From Bacteroidota bacterium (lineage in GTDB: Bacteria > Bacteroidota > Bacteroidia > Bacteroidales > Marinifilaceae), in assembly GCA_023400335.1 (NCBI GenBank), contig JAEXFF010000289.1:1-12375 (forward strand): a stretch of DNA of 12,375 bases. The letters run 5' to 3'. Below are positions 1-5,428 of the stretch, piece by piece. The notes under the pieces are model-generated. The model ran no database searches, had not been told where the DNA came from, and saw nothing but the letters and a program-made list of their open reading frames with translations. Each line of letters opens with the position of its first letter. Positions within the stretch are counted from its first letter, which is position 1. The position numbers and the translations under genes are program-made.

Positions 1-283
1 TCATCATACACCGCATAACATTTGTCACTCTTTCGTCTGTCAGACGGTAATAGGCATTCCGTCCGTCTCTCCGGATTTTCAGTATGCCCTTCGCCAGCAT
101 ATCTGTAAGATGATGGGAAATCAAAGCCTGACTGCAATCTGTTGCTTCGCATATCTCTGAAACATTCAATTCTTCATTTCTGGAAAGAAGACAAATGATC
201 CTCAAACGATTCGGATGGGCTACAGCCTTCAGCATATAGGCTATCTGTTCTAATTCTTCCCTGGTAAAACATTCCGTCCCCAT
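1..283 (-). CDS. ArsR/SmtB-family transcriptional repressor (3' end outside window)
   Basis: The ATG is at 283-281 and 94 codons are readable before the window edge cuts the gene. The product is a small winged-helix DNA-binding repressor. Visible parts are an N-terminal helix ending AVAHPNRLRII (residues 20-30), a helix-turn-helix around residues 41-64 with the ArsR-type recognition segment CSQALISHHLTDML, and a beta-wing around 67-81 (GILKIRRDGRNAYYRL). Cysteines are seen at 5, 31, 45, 50 and 92. C31 (RIICLLS) is at the position of the first cysteine of the SqrR/BigR/YgaV persulfide sensors, while C45 and C50 fall near the alpha-3 metal site region of ArsR proteins, so the inducer could be a metal, an arsenical or a reactive sulfur species. 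The gene has its own promoter with a palindrome in the spacer, which suggests autoregulation. Whatever lies downstream, outside the window, is probably its target operon. Confidence 0.9.
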   Translation of the reverse strand, partial: MGTECFTREELEQIAYMLKAVAHPNRLRIICLLSRNEELNVSEICEATDCSQALISHHLTDMLAKGILKIRRDGRNAYYRLTDERVTNVMRCMM

Positions 284-351
284 AACATATAAATAAATTC
301 TATTTTTATTTTCCTATTTGTCCTTCAATGGATGTTATCCAAAAGACAATA

Positions 352-382
352 CAAATATATAAATATATATTTATATATACAA
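352..382 (-). promoter_or_regulatory. Promoter of the ArsR-family gene
   Basis: On the minus strand a TATATTTG (359-352) matches the Bacteroides -7 consensus TAnnTTTG exactly. A TTG (382-380) lies 20 nt upstream as the -33 element. The expected transcript start is near 345, giving a leader of about 60 nt before the ATG at 283. The AT-rich surroundings raise the chance of coincidence, but element identity, spacing and position all agree. Confidence 0.55.
355..378. promoter_or_regulatory. Perfect 24-bp AT palindrome, candidate ArsR operator
   Basis: The 24 bases from 355 to 378 are their own reverse complement (half-site ATATATAAATAT). The palindrome fills the spacer between the proposed -33 and -7 elements of the ArsR gene promoter. 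ArsR/SmtB repressors typically bind AT-rich inverted repeats of about this length overlapping their own promoters, so an autoregulatory operator is the natural reading. The caveat is that the sequence contains only A and T, so self-complementarity is easier to get by chance. Confidence 0.45.
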
Positions 383-394
383 GTATTTAAAATA

Positions 395-463
395 AAAACA
401 TCCGAAAAGTTTGTCTGTTATACTGAAGGTGAATTATTTCCTTCCAAACTTCCCGGATGTTTT
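395..463 (-). terminator. Rho-independent terminator downstream of the HD-domain gene
   Basis: The arms aaaacatccgaaaagtttg (395-413) and caaacttcccggatgtttt (445-463) pair over 19 bp with two mismatched positions. A small inner stem is formed by gaagg (425-429) and ccttc (440-444). Read on the minus strand, the stem runs into TTTTTATTTT. It lies about 115 nt past the stop codon of the gene at 580-1275 and just ahead of the ArsR promoter, so it insulates the two units. Confidence 0.7.
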
Positions 464-579
464 CTTTATCATTAAAGATTAGTTTTCTCCTTATTGTTCT
501 AACGTTACGAACGCTTTATATTGAAACTAAAAAAATAACACTTCCAGCATTCCGATGGCCGAGCCCGGAACTACTCTTA

Positions 580-1275
580 TCAGAGGAGCCGTTGTCCGTT
601 AATTATCAGTTCAAAACGTATTTTTAAATATTCCGCGGCTTTACGGCTCAGCATCATTCGTCCGAGGAATATTTCAAAATAATCCATAACGGCTGAAATG
701 GTCGTATCGATTTTAAGTTCCAGTACAATAGCTGTTTTATCGTCATTAAAATAAATTTTCGATTCTTCCACGGCATAATTTACCCGGTCGTGTATATCGA
801 AATTAGCAAAATCCCGGTTCCTGACTCTGCTGCGCCGAACATCGGTCTTATCGGCCAGGATAAGAGCCGCTGCAATAGGATTTACAGCGGCTGCAGTACT
901 TTCGTCGTGATTTCCGATGGCACTGACCACCTGTGCAATTTCATTGGGTTCCATTCCCCTTTTCTCCAATAGCTGGAAAGCCAGAATAGCCCCGCTTTGT
1001 GCATGATCGATCCGGTTGACAATATTTCCGATATCGTGCATATAGCCTGCAATTTTCGCCAACTCCGCTTCCCGTTCCGGATATCCCAGCGTCAGCAGTA
1101 TTTTTTCTGCCGCTTCTGCTGCTTTCACTACGTGAGCAAAGGAATGTTCCGTATATCCCATTGCACACAAGGCTTTGTCCGCTTGTGATATATAACATTT
1201 TATCTCTTCATTCGCACGTATTTCTTCAAAAGTCACCTTTTTATTCACTTCTTCCATATTTATCTTTTTATTCAA
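580..1275 (-). CDS. HD-domain phosphohydrolase family protein
   Basis: A 231-residue protein with the metal-binding signature of the HD superfamily: H44/H48 (EHSFAH), H80-D81 (GYMHDIGN), H91 (DHAQSG), H123-D124 (GNHDES) and D142 with D145 (LADKTD). HD proteins are metal-dependent phosphatases or phosphodiesterases, often acting on nucleotides or signalling nucleotides; the substrate cannot be read from the sequence. No signal peptide or membrane segment is seen, so it is expected in the cytoplasm. The roughly 80 residues after the HD core (from about 150 on) are not recognised. The first Met is used as the start, but Met7 (MEEVNKK) is also possible. It is a single-gene unit between a candidate promoter at 1387-1394 and the terminator at 395-463. 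Nothing shows a link to the neighbouring peptide array. Confidence 0.85.
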   Translation of the reverse strand: MNKKINMEEVNKKVTFEEIRANEEIKCYISQADKALCAMGYTEHSFAHVVKAAEAAEKILLTLGYPEREAELAKIAGYMHDIGNIVNRIDHAQSGAILAFQLLEKRGMEPNEIAQVVSAIGNHDESTAAAVNPIAAALILADKTDVRRSRVRNRDFANFDIHDRVNYAVEESKIYFNDDKTAIVLELKIDTTISAVMDYFEIFLGRMMLSRKAAEYLKIRFELIINGQRLL

Positions 1276-1386
1276 CCCGGTATAAAGTCCTGCCTTTACA
1301 CCCTCACTTATACTTTTCCCCTCCCTGAAAGTTTCACTTCCCGTTCTCTCCCGTCTTTTCTTTCAGTTTTTAACCCCATCCTCATG

Positions 1387-1394
1387 CAAAGATA
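1387..1394 (-). promoter_or_regulatory. -7 promoter element for the HD-domain gene
   Basis: TATCTTTG on the minus strand matches the Bacteroides -7 consensus TAnnTTTG and would start a transcript near 1381, about 105 nt before the ATG at 1275. No TTTG -33 element is seen 19-21 nt upstream, so the call rests on one element. Confidence 0.4.
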
Positions 1395-1478
1395 AACATT
1401 CTACTTTTACTTTACTCCTTCTCCTGAAGAAAACCCTGCTTTTACGAATTGAAACAGATCACAGCCAAACACCATCCT

Positions 1479-1769
1479 TTACAGGCAAATTATTGTCTTA
1501 GCTGCACATTCCTCACTCTGTAACATACATTTATCTGTAGATTCCTCACATGTCAATGTATTCTTTATCAGACAATCCTCACATGTATTCCATGCTGTAG
1601 CCGGACAATCAGCTACATCCAATGTATAACACCTAGGCTCTTGAGAAAAAGGCTGAGGACAATCCAATCTTGTTTTGAAATCGGGATCTCCTCCCCACAC
1701 ATTAGCCATCCCCTCATTAGTTAAGGAGACAATGATTTCTTTCTTCAGTTCTAATTTTTTTGTTTTCAT
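1479..1769 (-). CDS. Lanthipeptide-type precursor peptide 1 (Cys-rich, GG leader)
   Basis: A 96-residue peptide. Residues 1-27 are a leader of the Bacteroidota class I lanthipeptide type: MKTKKLELKKEIIVSL followed by MANVWGG, with the presumed cut after G26-G27. The core of 69 residues has nine Cys (37, 47, 55, 63, 66, 74, 81, 88, 95). The last five intervals are 3, 8, 7, 7 and 7 residues, and Ser/Thr lies three or four positions before several Cys (CEESTDKC, CMLQSEEC, CAAKTIIC). This layout suits dehydration of Ser/Thr and Cys addition to give (methyl)lanthionine rings. It is the last gene of the array in the direction of transcription. Its core resembles that of precursor 2 (ADCPATAWNTC versus KNCAMTKWDTC). 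Disulfide or radical-SAM thioether products are alternatives. No modification enzyme is in the window. Confidence 0.8.
   Translation of the reverse strand: MKTKKLELKKEIIVSLTNEGMANVWGGDPDFKTRLDCPQPFSQEPRCYTLDVADCPATAWNTCEDCLIKNTLTCEESTDKCMLQSEECAAKTIICL
1744..1769 (-). repeat. Leader-coding direct repeat (copy 1; copy 2 at 2119-2144)
   Basis: The 26 bases that start precursor 1 are identical to those at 2119-2144 that start precursor 2. The other members keep similar but diverged versions. Leader DNA is far better conserved than core DNA, which would allow recombination to swap cores. Confidence 0.8.
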
Positions 1770-1844
1770 AGGTATAATTATATAGGTTACAATTTATAAA
1801 ACAGACTCAATTATTGAATACTGAATTTCCTAATTACAATAGCA

Positions 1845-2144
1845 TCAAGGACAAGTATCTGTTTTAGCAATACAAAAATCACTGAGTATACAATCATCAG
1901 TCTTTACTACGCAATATTTTGTATCCGGTATCACACAAAGGCAGGTATCCCATTTTGTCATAGCACAATTCTTTGGGCTTTTTGTAATTTGTACACAAAT
2001 TCCGCTTCCGCAACCTCCTCCTGCCGAAGGATGTATACAATCGGGGGTATTTCCGACCAGGTCTCCGCCTAGTACATGAGACATTGCATCATTATTCAAA
2101 GCTGCAATTACTTCTTTTTTCAGTTCTAATTTTTTTGTTTTCAT
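1845..2144 (-). CDS. Lanthipeptide-type precursor peptide 2 (Cys-rich, GG leader)
   Basis: A 99-residue peptide with leader MKTKKLELKKEVIAALN...MSHVLGG (cut expected after G27). The 72-residue core has ten Cys (36, 45, 50, 60, 68, 70, 78, 85, 91, 98). Its C-terminal third is a clear run of repeated units, CVVKTDDC, CILSDFC and CIAKTDTC, each with Ser/Thr followed by Asp and Cys three positions after the Ser/Thr. The N-terminal part of the core is Gly-rich (PSAGGGCGSGIC), unlike the siblings. The first 26 coding bases are identical to those of precursor 1, showing recent duplication or gene conversion of the leader. The gap to precursor 1 is 75 nt. No clear ribosome binding site or TAnnTTTG promoter precedes it. 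Confidence 0.8.
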   Translation of the reverse strand: MKTKKLELKKEVIAALNNDAMSHVLGGDLVGNTPDCIHPSAGGGCGSGICVQITKSPKNCAMTKWDTCLCVIPDTKYCVVKTDDCILSDFCIAKTDTCP

Positions 2145-2256
2145 CAGGAAGTTTTTTTAATCGTTAATTTAAAAGAAAAGAAACAAGTACAAAAAGCACC
2201 GATTGGCATTTTAGATTCATATAAATTTTTCAACAGCCTTTTAGAAAGTAGAATAA

Positions 2257-2514
2257 CTACATCTCTACTTCACAATGTACTTCTGTACTGGGGATGCACG
2301 CGTGGCAGATGGAAGCCACTTCGGTTTCACAGATCTTAATTTGTGAGTCACAATCCAACGTCCGGGAAAGGCACGTCCCTGACAAGCAGACCATATCTTC
2401 CGTAACGATACAGCGATTGGTCTGGTTAACGCCTACTTTTCCTCCGTATAATTCAGCCATAGCTTTCTCATTTAAAGTGGCGATCACTTCTTTTTTTAAC
2501 ACTAATTTTTTCAT
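2257..2514 (-). CDS. Lanthipeptide-type precursor peptide 3 (short form)
   Basis: At 85 residues this is the shortest member. The leader lacks two of the early Lys/Thr residues (MKKLVLKKEVIATLN...MAELYGG), with the expected cut after G25. The core of 60 residues has eight Cys (35, 43, 48, 55, 62, 70, 73, 81) and ends EVEM, while the siblings end at or within two residues of a Cys. It thus stops where precursor 4 has three more Cys, so it may be C-terminally truncated or a naturally shorter product. The stretch KICETEVASICHACIPSTEVHC (in part) aligns with KCVDETKASVCEACIPRTESKC of precursor 4, so the two are close paralogues. Confidence 0.75.
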   Translation of the reverse strand: MKKLVLKKEVIATLNEKAMAELYGGKVGVNQTNRCIVTEDMVCLSGTCLSRTLDCDSQIKICETEVASICHACIPSTEVHCEVEM

Positions 2515-2579
2515 AACTCATTCTTTATTAAAATAAAACATAGGTTAAGCCAGGAAAAGTTTTTACGATAACAGGTTTT

Positions 2580-2873
2580 CTAACAAAAATCTGTTATTTT
2601 ACATGCCATATCAGCAGTAGCACAATTTAAGAACATCGTCGGACATTTTGATTCGGTACGGGGAATACAGGCTTCACAAACAGAAGCTTTTGTCTCATCG
2701 ACACACTTCACTTCTTCTGTTAACCGGCAAGGTTGTGTGAAGCAAGCTATTTCTTTCAGTGAAGTACAGTTTTTATCTGTGATTATCTCAACCCCGCCCC
2801 ATACTCCAGACATTGTACTTTTATTCAAAGTAGCAATGATCTCTTTTCTCAATTTCAATTTTTTTGTTTTCAT
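2580..2873 (-). CDS. Lanthipeptide-type precursor peptide 4 (Cys-rich, GG leader)
   Basis: A 97-residue peptide. The start is set at 2873 because the leader MKTKKLKLRKEIIATLN...MSGVWGG begins there as in the siblings; the frame stays open for 21 more codons upstream (to 2936), but these are hydrophobic and have no counterpart. The core after G27 has 70 residues and ten Cys (36, 44, 49, 57, 66, 69, 77, 84, 91, 97). The C-terminal intervals of 3, 8, 7, 7 and 6 match precursor 1. Units such as CATADMAC and CKITDFC again put Thr before Cys. It is paralogous to precursor 3 over the CEACIPRTESKC region. The decayed copy at 2949-3212 lies 75 nt upstream. Confidence 0.8.
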   Translation of the reverse strand: MKTKKLKLRKEIIATLNKSTMSGVWGGVEIITDKNCTSLKEIACFTQPCRLTEEVKCVDETKASVCEACIPRTESKCPTMFLNCATADMACKITDFC

Positions 2874-2948
2874 GGCAAGACTTTTAAACGTCAATGACAA
2901 AAAGAGAGAATTAAAATGAATAAAAGTTATAAACAAACAGACGAATGT

Positions 2949-3212
2949 TTAAACCAGACAAATAACGGAACGGTCAGCACAACCGTCTGCAGGCTTACCC
3001 GGATCCAGAGGTCCACAAATAACATCTGCATTGTTTAAATAAACAACACAATTATTTTTCATTGTTAATAAAGAGCATTTACTTTCGGTTTGCAGGATTC
3101 CCCGAATAGGAACATACGATCTGAAAATGTTTTCACTTCCCGTACATTTACCTTTATTTCACTATTTAAGGAAGCAACCGCTTTTTTACAATTTCAACTT
3201 TTGAAACTTTAT
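2949..3212 (-). pseudogene. Decayed sixth precursor peptide gene
   Basis: Read from 3212 down, the sequence begins ATA (in place of ATG) and encodes KFQKLKL, then a TAA where the siblings have Lys. Moving one frame restores KKAVASLN, which matches the leader motif KKEVIASLN with one codon missing. The first frame contains two further stops and then runs open for 69 codons to a TAA at 2949, ending in a core-like Cys-rich tail (ESKCSLLTMKNNC, ADVIC, ADGCADRSVICLV). Its position, orientation and size fit a member of the array. The lost start, the nonsense codon and the frameshift make it non-functional. An ORF on the opposite strand (3090-3398) is only its shadow. Confidence 0.7.
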
Positions 3213-3395
3213 ATAAACGGGTCAAAAACTACTTTAAACACTTTTAAAAGCAGATTCTGTAATCAGGGTAACCCACTTTCCAGAATCGGAAGGAATCCTG
3301 GAAAGCATAGGGATAGGTCAGTTGTGAATCTTCCAAACACATCGGGAACATTCAATTTCTACGTTTACTTTTTTATTAAATTTCAAGATTTACAA
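3213..3395 (-). other. Possible second precursor relic
   Basis: This gap between the decayed copy and precursor 5 is less AT-rich than a plain spacer. Near 3392-3360 the minus strand reads NLEI, two TAA codons, then Lys, which could be a worn version of KLELKK with two AAA-to-TAA changes. In another frame NVPDVFGRF resembles the MxxVxGG leader end. The match is short and spread over frames, and no Cys-rich core is left, so it may be coincidence. Confidence 0.22.
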
Positions 3396-3439
3396 TGATA
3401 CCCAGACAAATTATTTTTTTTTAAATCTTTATTTTACAA

Positions 3440-3733
3440 TTAACAAAACTCCGATATAACACAGTCAATTGACTTACAGGGTGAAACAGTTGTTTTAACA
3501 GGATTACATTCATTTACAGTATCACAGGCATCTGATAATTTACAAGGAAAATCCGTTAATTTAATACAATTAAATCCTTCCGTTTGACAAGGAGATTTTT
3601 CAGAAATCAGACACACACAATACGAGGGAGCATAAGTCGGTCCTAAAACATCTCCTCCTAATACGCCTGCCATCATATTCTTATTCAAAGAAACAATGAC
3701 TTCTTTTTTCAATTCTAATTTTTTCTTTTTCAT
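3440..3733 (-). CDS. Lanthipeptide-type precursor peptide 5 (first gene of the array)
   Basis: A 97-residue peptide with leader MKKKKLELKKEVIVSLN...MAGVLGG (cut expected after G27). The 70-residue core has ten Cys (39, 41, 49, 56, 64, 70, 76, 86, 91, 97). Repeated Ser/Thr-before-Cys units are CIKLTDFPC, CKLSDAC and CVISEFC. The core start is distinct (DVLGPTYAPSYCVC), with CxC near the N-terminal end where other members have their close Cys pair in the middle. It is the most upstream intact member, so any shared promoter should lie in 3734-4180, but no TAnnTTTG element is found there. It is followed by about 490 nt holding the decayed copy before precursor 4. Confidence 0.8.
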   Translation of the reverse strand: MKKKKLELKKEVIVSLNKNMMAGVLGGDVLGPTYAPSYCVCLISEKSPCQTEGFNCIKLTDFPCKLSDACDTVNECNPVKTTVSPCKSIDCVISEFC

Positions 3734-4180
3734 ACGGGTACAGATTAAATTAATATATAAGGATCGGTTTTTAGAAAAAATCGATAAAACTCGTTTTTCA
3801 CTTCGACTTGTATTCTTTTCCTACTACTTTAACCGGAGAACAAAAAATCATTAAAAAGATAAGTGTATAATTTCCAGAATAATAACGCTATTGCATTACA
3901 GCGTGGCACTTTACTACAGACTCAAAGGACTGCATACACCGAAAAAATCTTTTCTCTAAAGAACGAGAACAATATACAAAAAAAATTAATATAAAATATA
4001 GAAAAGTAAAGTATATGAAAAATTTTTTATATTTTATTTTACTTATATATAACATTAATTTACAAATACATAATTAAACATAATTATTGTAAATTATATA
4101 CATTTTACTCCAAATAATTGGAAGATAAATAAGAAAGAAAAGATGAAAAATTAAATTTTTTATTATTACAGGAGTATATT
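3734..4180. other. AT-rich intergenic region upstream of the precursor array
   Basis: This 447-nt stretch is strongly AT-rich, most of all at 3970-4180. No sequence matching CAAAnnTA (the minus-strand -7 element) is found. It holds small AT hairpins at 3763-3785 (atcggttttt / aaaaatcgat), around 4109-4122 (tccaa / ttgga) and at 4146-4160 (aaaaatt / aattttt); the last two may help end transcription of the DUF2264 gene. It also contains the marginal ORF at 3888-4055. Confidence 0.5.
3888..4055 (-). CDS. Marginal 55-codon ORF, possible small membrane peptide
   Basis: ATG at 4055-4053 and TAG at 3890-3888 bound 55 sense codons on the same strand as the array. The N-terminal part is basic (MLYISKIKYKK), followed by a strongly hydrophobic segment from about residue 12 to 28 (FFIYFTFLYFILIFFVY), then a polar tail with three Cys (30, 40, 50). 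A single membrane helix is plausible. However, Phe, Tyr, Ile and Lys are exactly what AT-rich DNA encodes by chance, and no start signal is seen. It is not recognised as any family. Confidence 0.2.
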   Translation of the reverse strand: MLYISKIKYKKFFIYFTFLYFILIFFVYCSRSLEKRFFRCMQSFESVVKCHAVMQ

Positions 4181-5407
4181 TTATTCAATGGCATGGTCTT
4201 TAGGGAAATTTTGACTGTTCCAGGCTTTTTTCTGGGTCCATGCTTCGTCCGGAACAGTCCAAAAAGAATGTTCTGCCGGTAATCCTAATGGCAGGAATAC
4301 CAAACTTGTCAAATACAGGCTGCCGTTATTTGTATATACGTCTGCCAACGCGGGCTGTTGTCCTACAAAACCCAGTTGCAGAAATCCTTTGGAATTAAAA
4401 TTACCGGCAGTAGCAAACATCCGTTTCATCGTACAGGTCAAAGCTGCCCTTACCTGTCCTTCGGTTAATTCTTTCGGTAAGTTTTCTTGCCAGGCCAATA
4501 AAGACAAAACATGAAAAGTTCCCAGCCGATAAGTCATGGATCTGCCGATAGCCGGATAACTACCTTCCGGAGAAATAAGCCTTTCGAGTATCATTCCGTA
4601 ACGTTGCATTCTGCCGATAGCCTTTTCCAAACGCATTGCACTAACTTTAGGAGCTTTTCCCTTTTTTCGTAAAGCCTGTAAAATTTCCACATACATAGGC
4701 TGAATCACGTAACTGTTGTAATAATCGAAAGCAAAATCCTTTCCATCGGAATACCATCCATCGCCCACATACCACTCTTCTGTTTTGCGCAATCCCATCT
4801 CTATCCGATAGACATCGTACTGTTCCTCTACCGTCATCAGAAATGTCTCTATCATACTCACGAACAATAACCAATTGGAATAAACCGGCGTAAACCGGCG
4901 TAATCCCTGAAATTCGGAAATATATCGCTTTTTGGTCACTTCATCCAAAGGGGCCCATAAGCGTTCGGGAGCCCTTAAAAAACTCTCCGCAAGGTAAGCA
5001 GCATCTACCAGCGCCTGACTATGCCGATTCCAGAGCAAATAATCCGGGCTCTCCGGATCTACAGCCTGTGCATAACTTTTCAATGCCCAATCCCTTAGTC
5101 GCTTCCTTTGCTTTCCTTCTTTCGTATCGTCATCCGGTAAATTTAACCAGGGCGCCAAACCGGCCATAAGCCGGCCAAAACATTCCATGTAAGCAACTTC
5201 CGGACAACGACCGTCCCAAACCGGACTCAATTCAAGCTGCATATTCTTTTTCAATTTCCCCTCACTCATATTTTTCAGCACAGGCTCCGCTATCCTGTAA
5301 AGCAAATCAGTCCAATATTCCCGGTCCGCCGTACAAGCTATGTTTTCAGCCTTTCCCCCCACCCCAAACAATACGATAAAAACAATAAATAACCCGCTTT
5401 TTTTCAT
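4181..5407 (-). CDS. DUF2264 family exported protein
   Basis: A 408-residue protein with a signal peptide (MKKSGLFIVFIVLFGVGGKA, cut likely near residue 20). The rest matches the DUF2264 family: DREYWTDLLYRIAEPVL at 28-44, ECFGRLMAGLAPWL at 75-88, WNRHSQALVDAAYLAESFL at about 126-144, YVGDGWYSDGKDFAFDYYNSY at about 213-233 and EGSYPAIGRSMTYR near 285. The helical pattern and aromatic-rich motifs suggest an alpha/alpha-toroid fold as in several polysaccharide-acting enzymes, but the reaction is not known to me. Its start is 21 nt after the stop of the GH88 gene, so the two are almost certainly co-transcribed. This places it in breakdown of uronic-acid-containing oligosaccharides, probably in the periplasm. 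Length and motifs look complete. Confidence 0.8.
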   Translation of the reverse strand: MKKSGLFIVFIVLFGVGGKAENIACTADREYWTDLLYRIAEPVLKNMSEGKLKKNMQLELSPVWDGRCPEVAYMECFGRLMAGLAPWLNLPDDDTKEGKQRKRLRDWALKSYAQAVDPESPDYLLWNRHSQALVDAAYLAESFLRAPERLWAPLDEVTKKRYISEFQGLRRFTPVYSNWLLFVSMIETFLMTVEEQYDVYRIEMGLRKTEEWYVGDGWYSDGKDFAFDYYNSYVIQPMYVEILQALRKKGKAPKVSAMRLEKAIGRMQRYGMILERLISPEGSYPAIGRSMTYRLGTFHVLSLLAWQENLPKELTEGQVRAALTCTMKRMFATAGNFNSKGFLQLGFVGQQPALADVYTNNGSLYLTSLVFLPLGLPAEHSFWTVPDEAWTQKKAWNSQNFPKDHAIE

Positions 5408-5428
5408 CCGTCTAGTTTCGAATAAATA

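Noticed and set aside
480..530. Palindromic segment gttctaacgttacgaac (496-512) flanked by ttagttt / gaaacta
   Set aside because: It has a bulge and lies downstream of the HD-domain gene with no promoter nearby; it may add to 3' end folding, but no function can be supported.
2874..2936. N-terminal extension of precursor 4
   Set aside because: The 21 extra codons are hydrophobic, have no match in the sibling peptides, and the conserved leader starts at 2873.
3090..3398. 102-codon plus-strand ORF
   Set aside because: It runs antisense to the decayed precursor and its flank, has no recognisable motif, and the minus strand explains the sequence better.
1479..3733. Classical two-peptide class II bacteriocins or bacteroidetocin-like peptides
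   Set aside because: The Gly-Gly end fits, but the KKLxLKKEVIAxLN leader, the length of the cores and 8-10 Cys per core do not.
3763..3785. Hairpin atcggttttt / aaaaatcgat upstream of precursor 5
   Set aside because: It is a short AT-rich stem with a 3-nt loop in a very AT-rich region and not conserved upstream of the other precursors.
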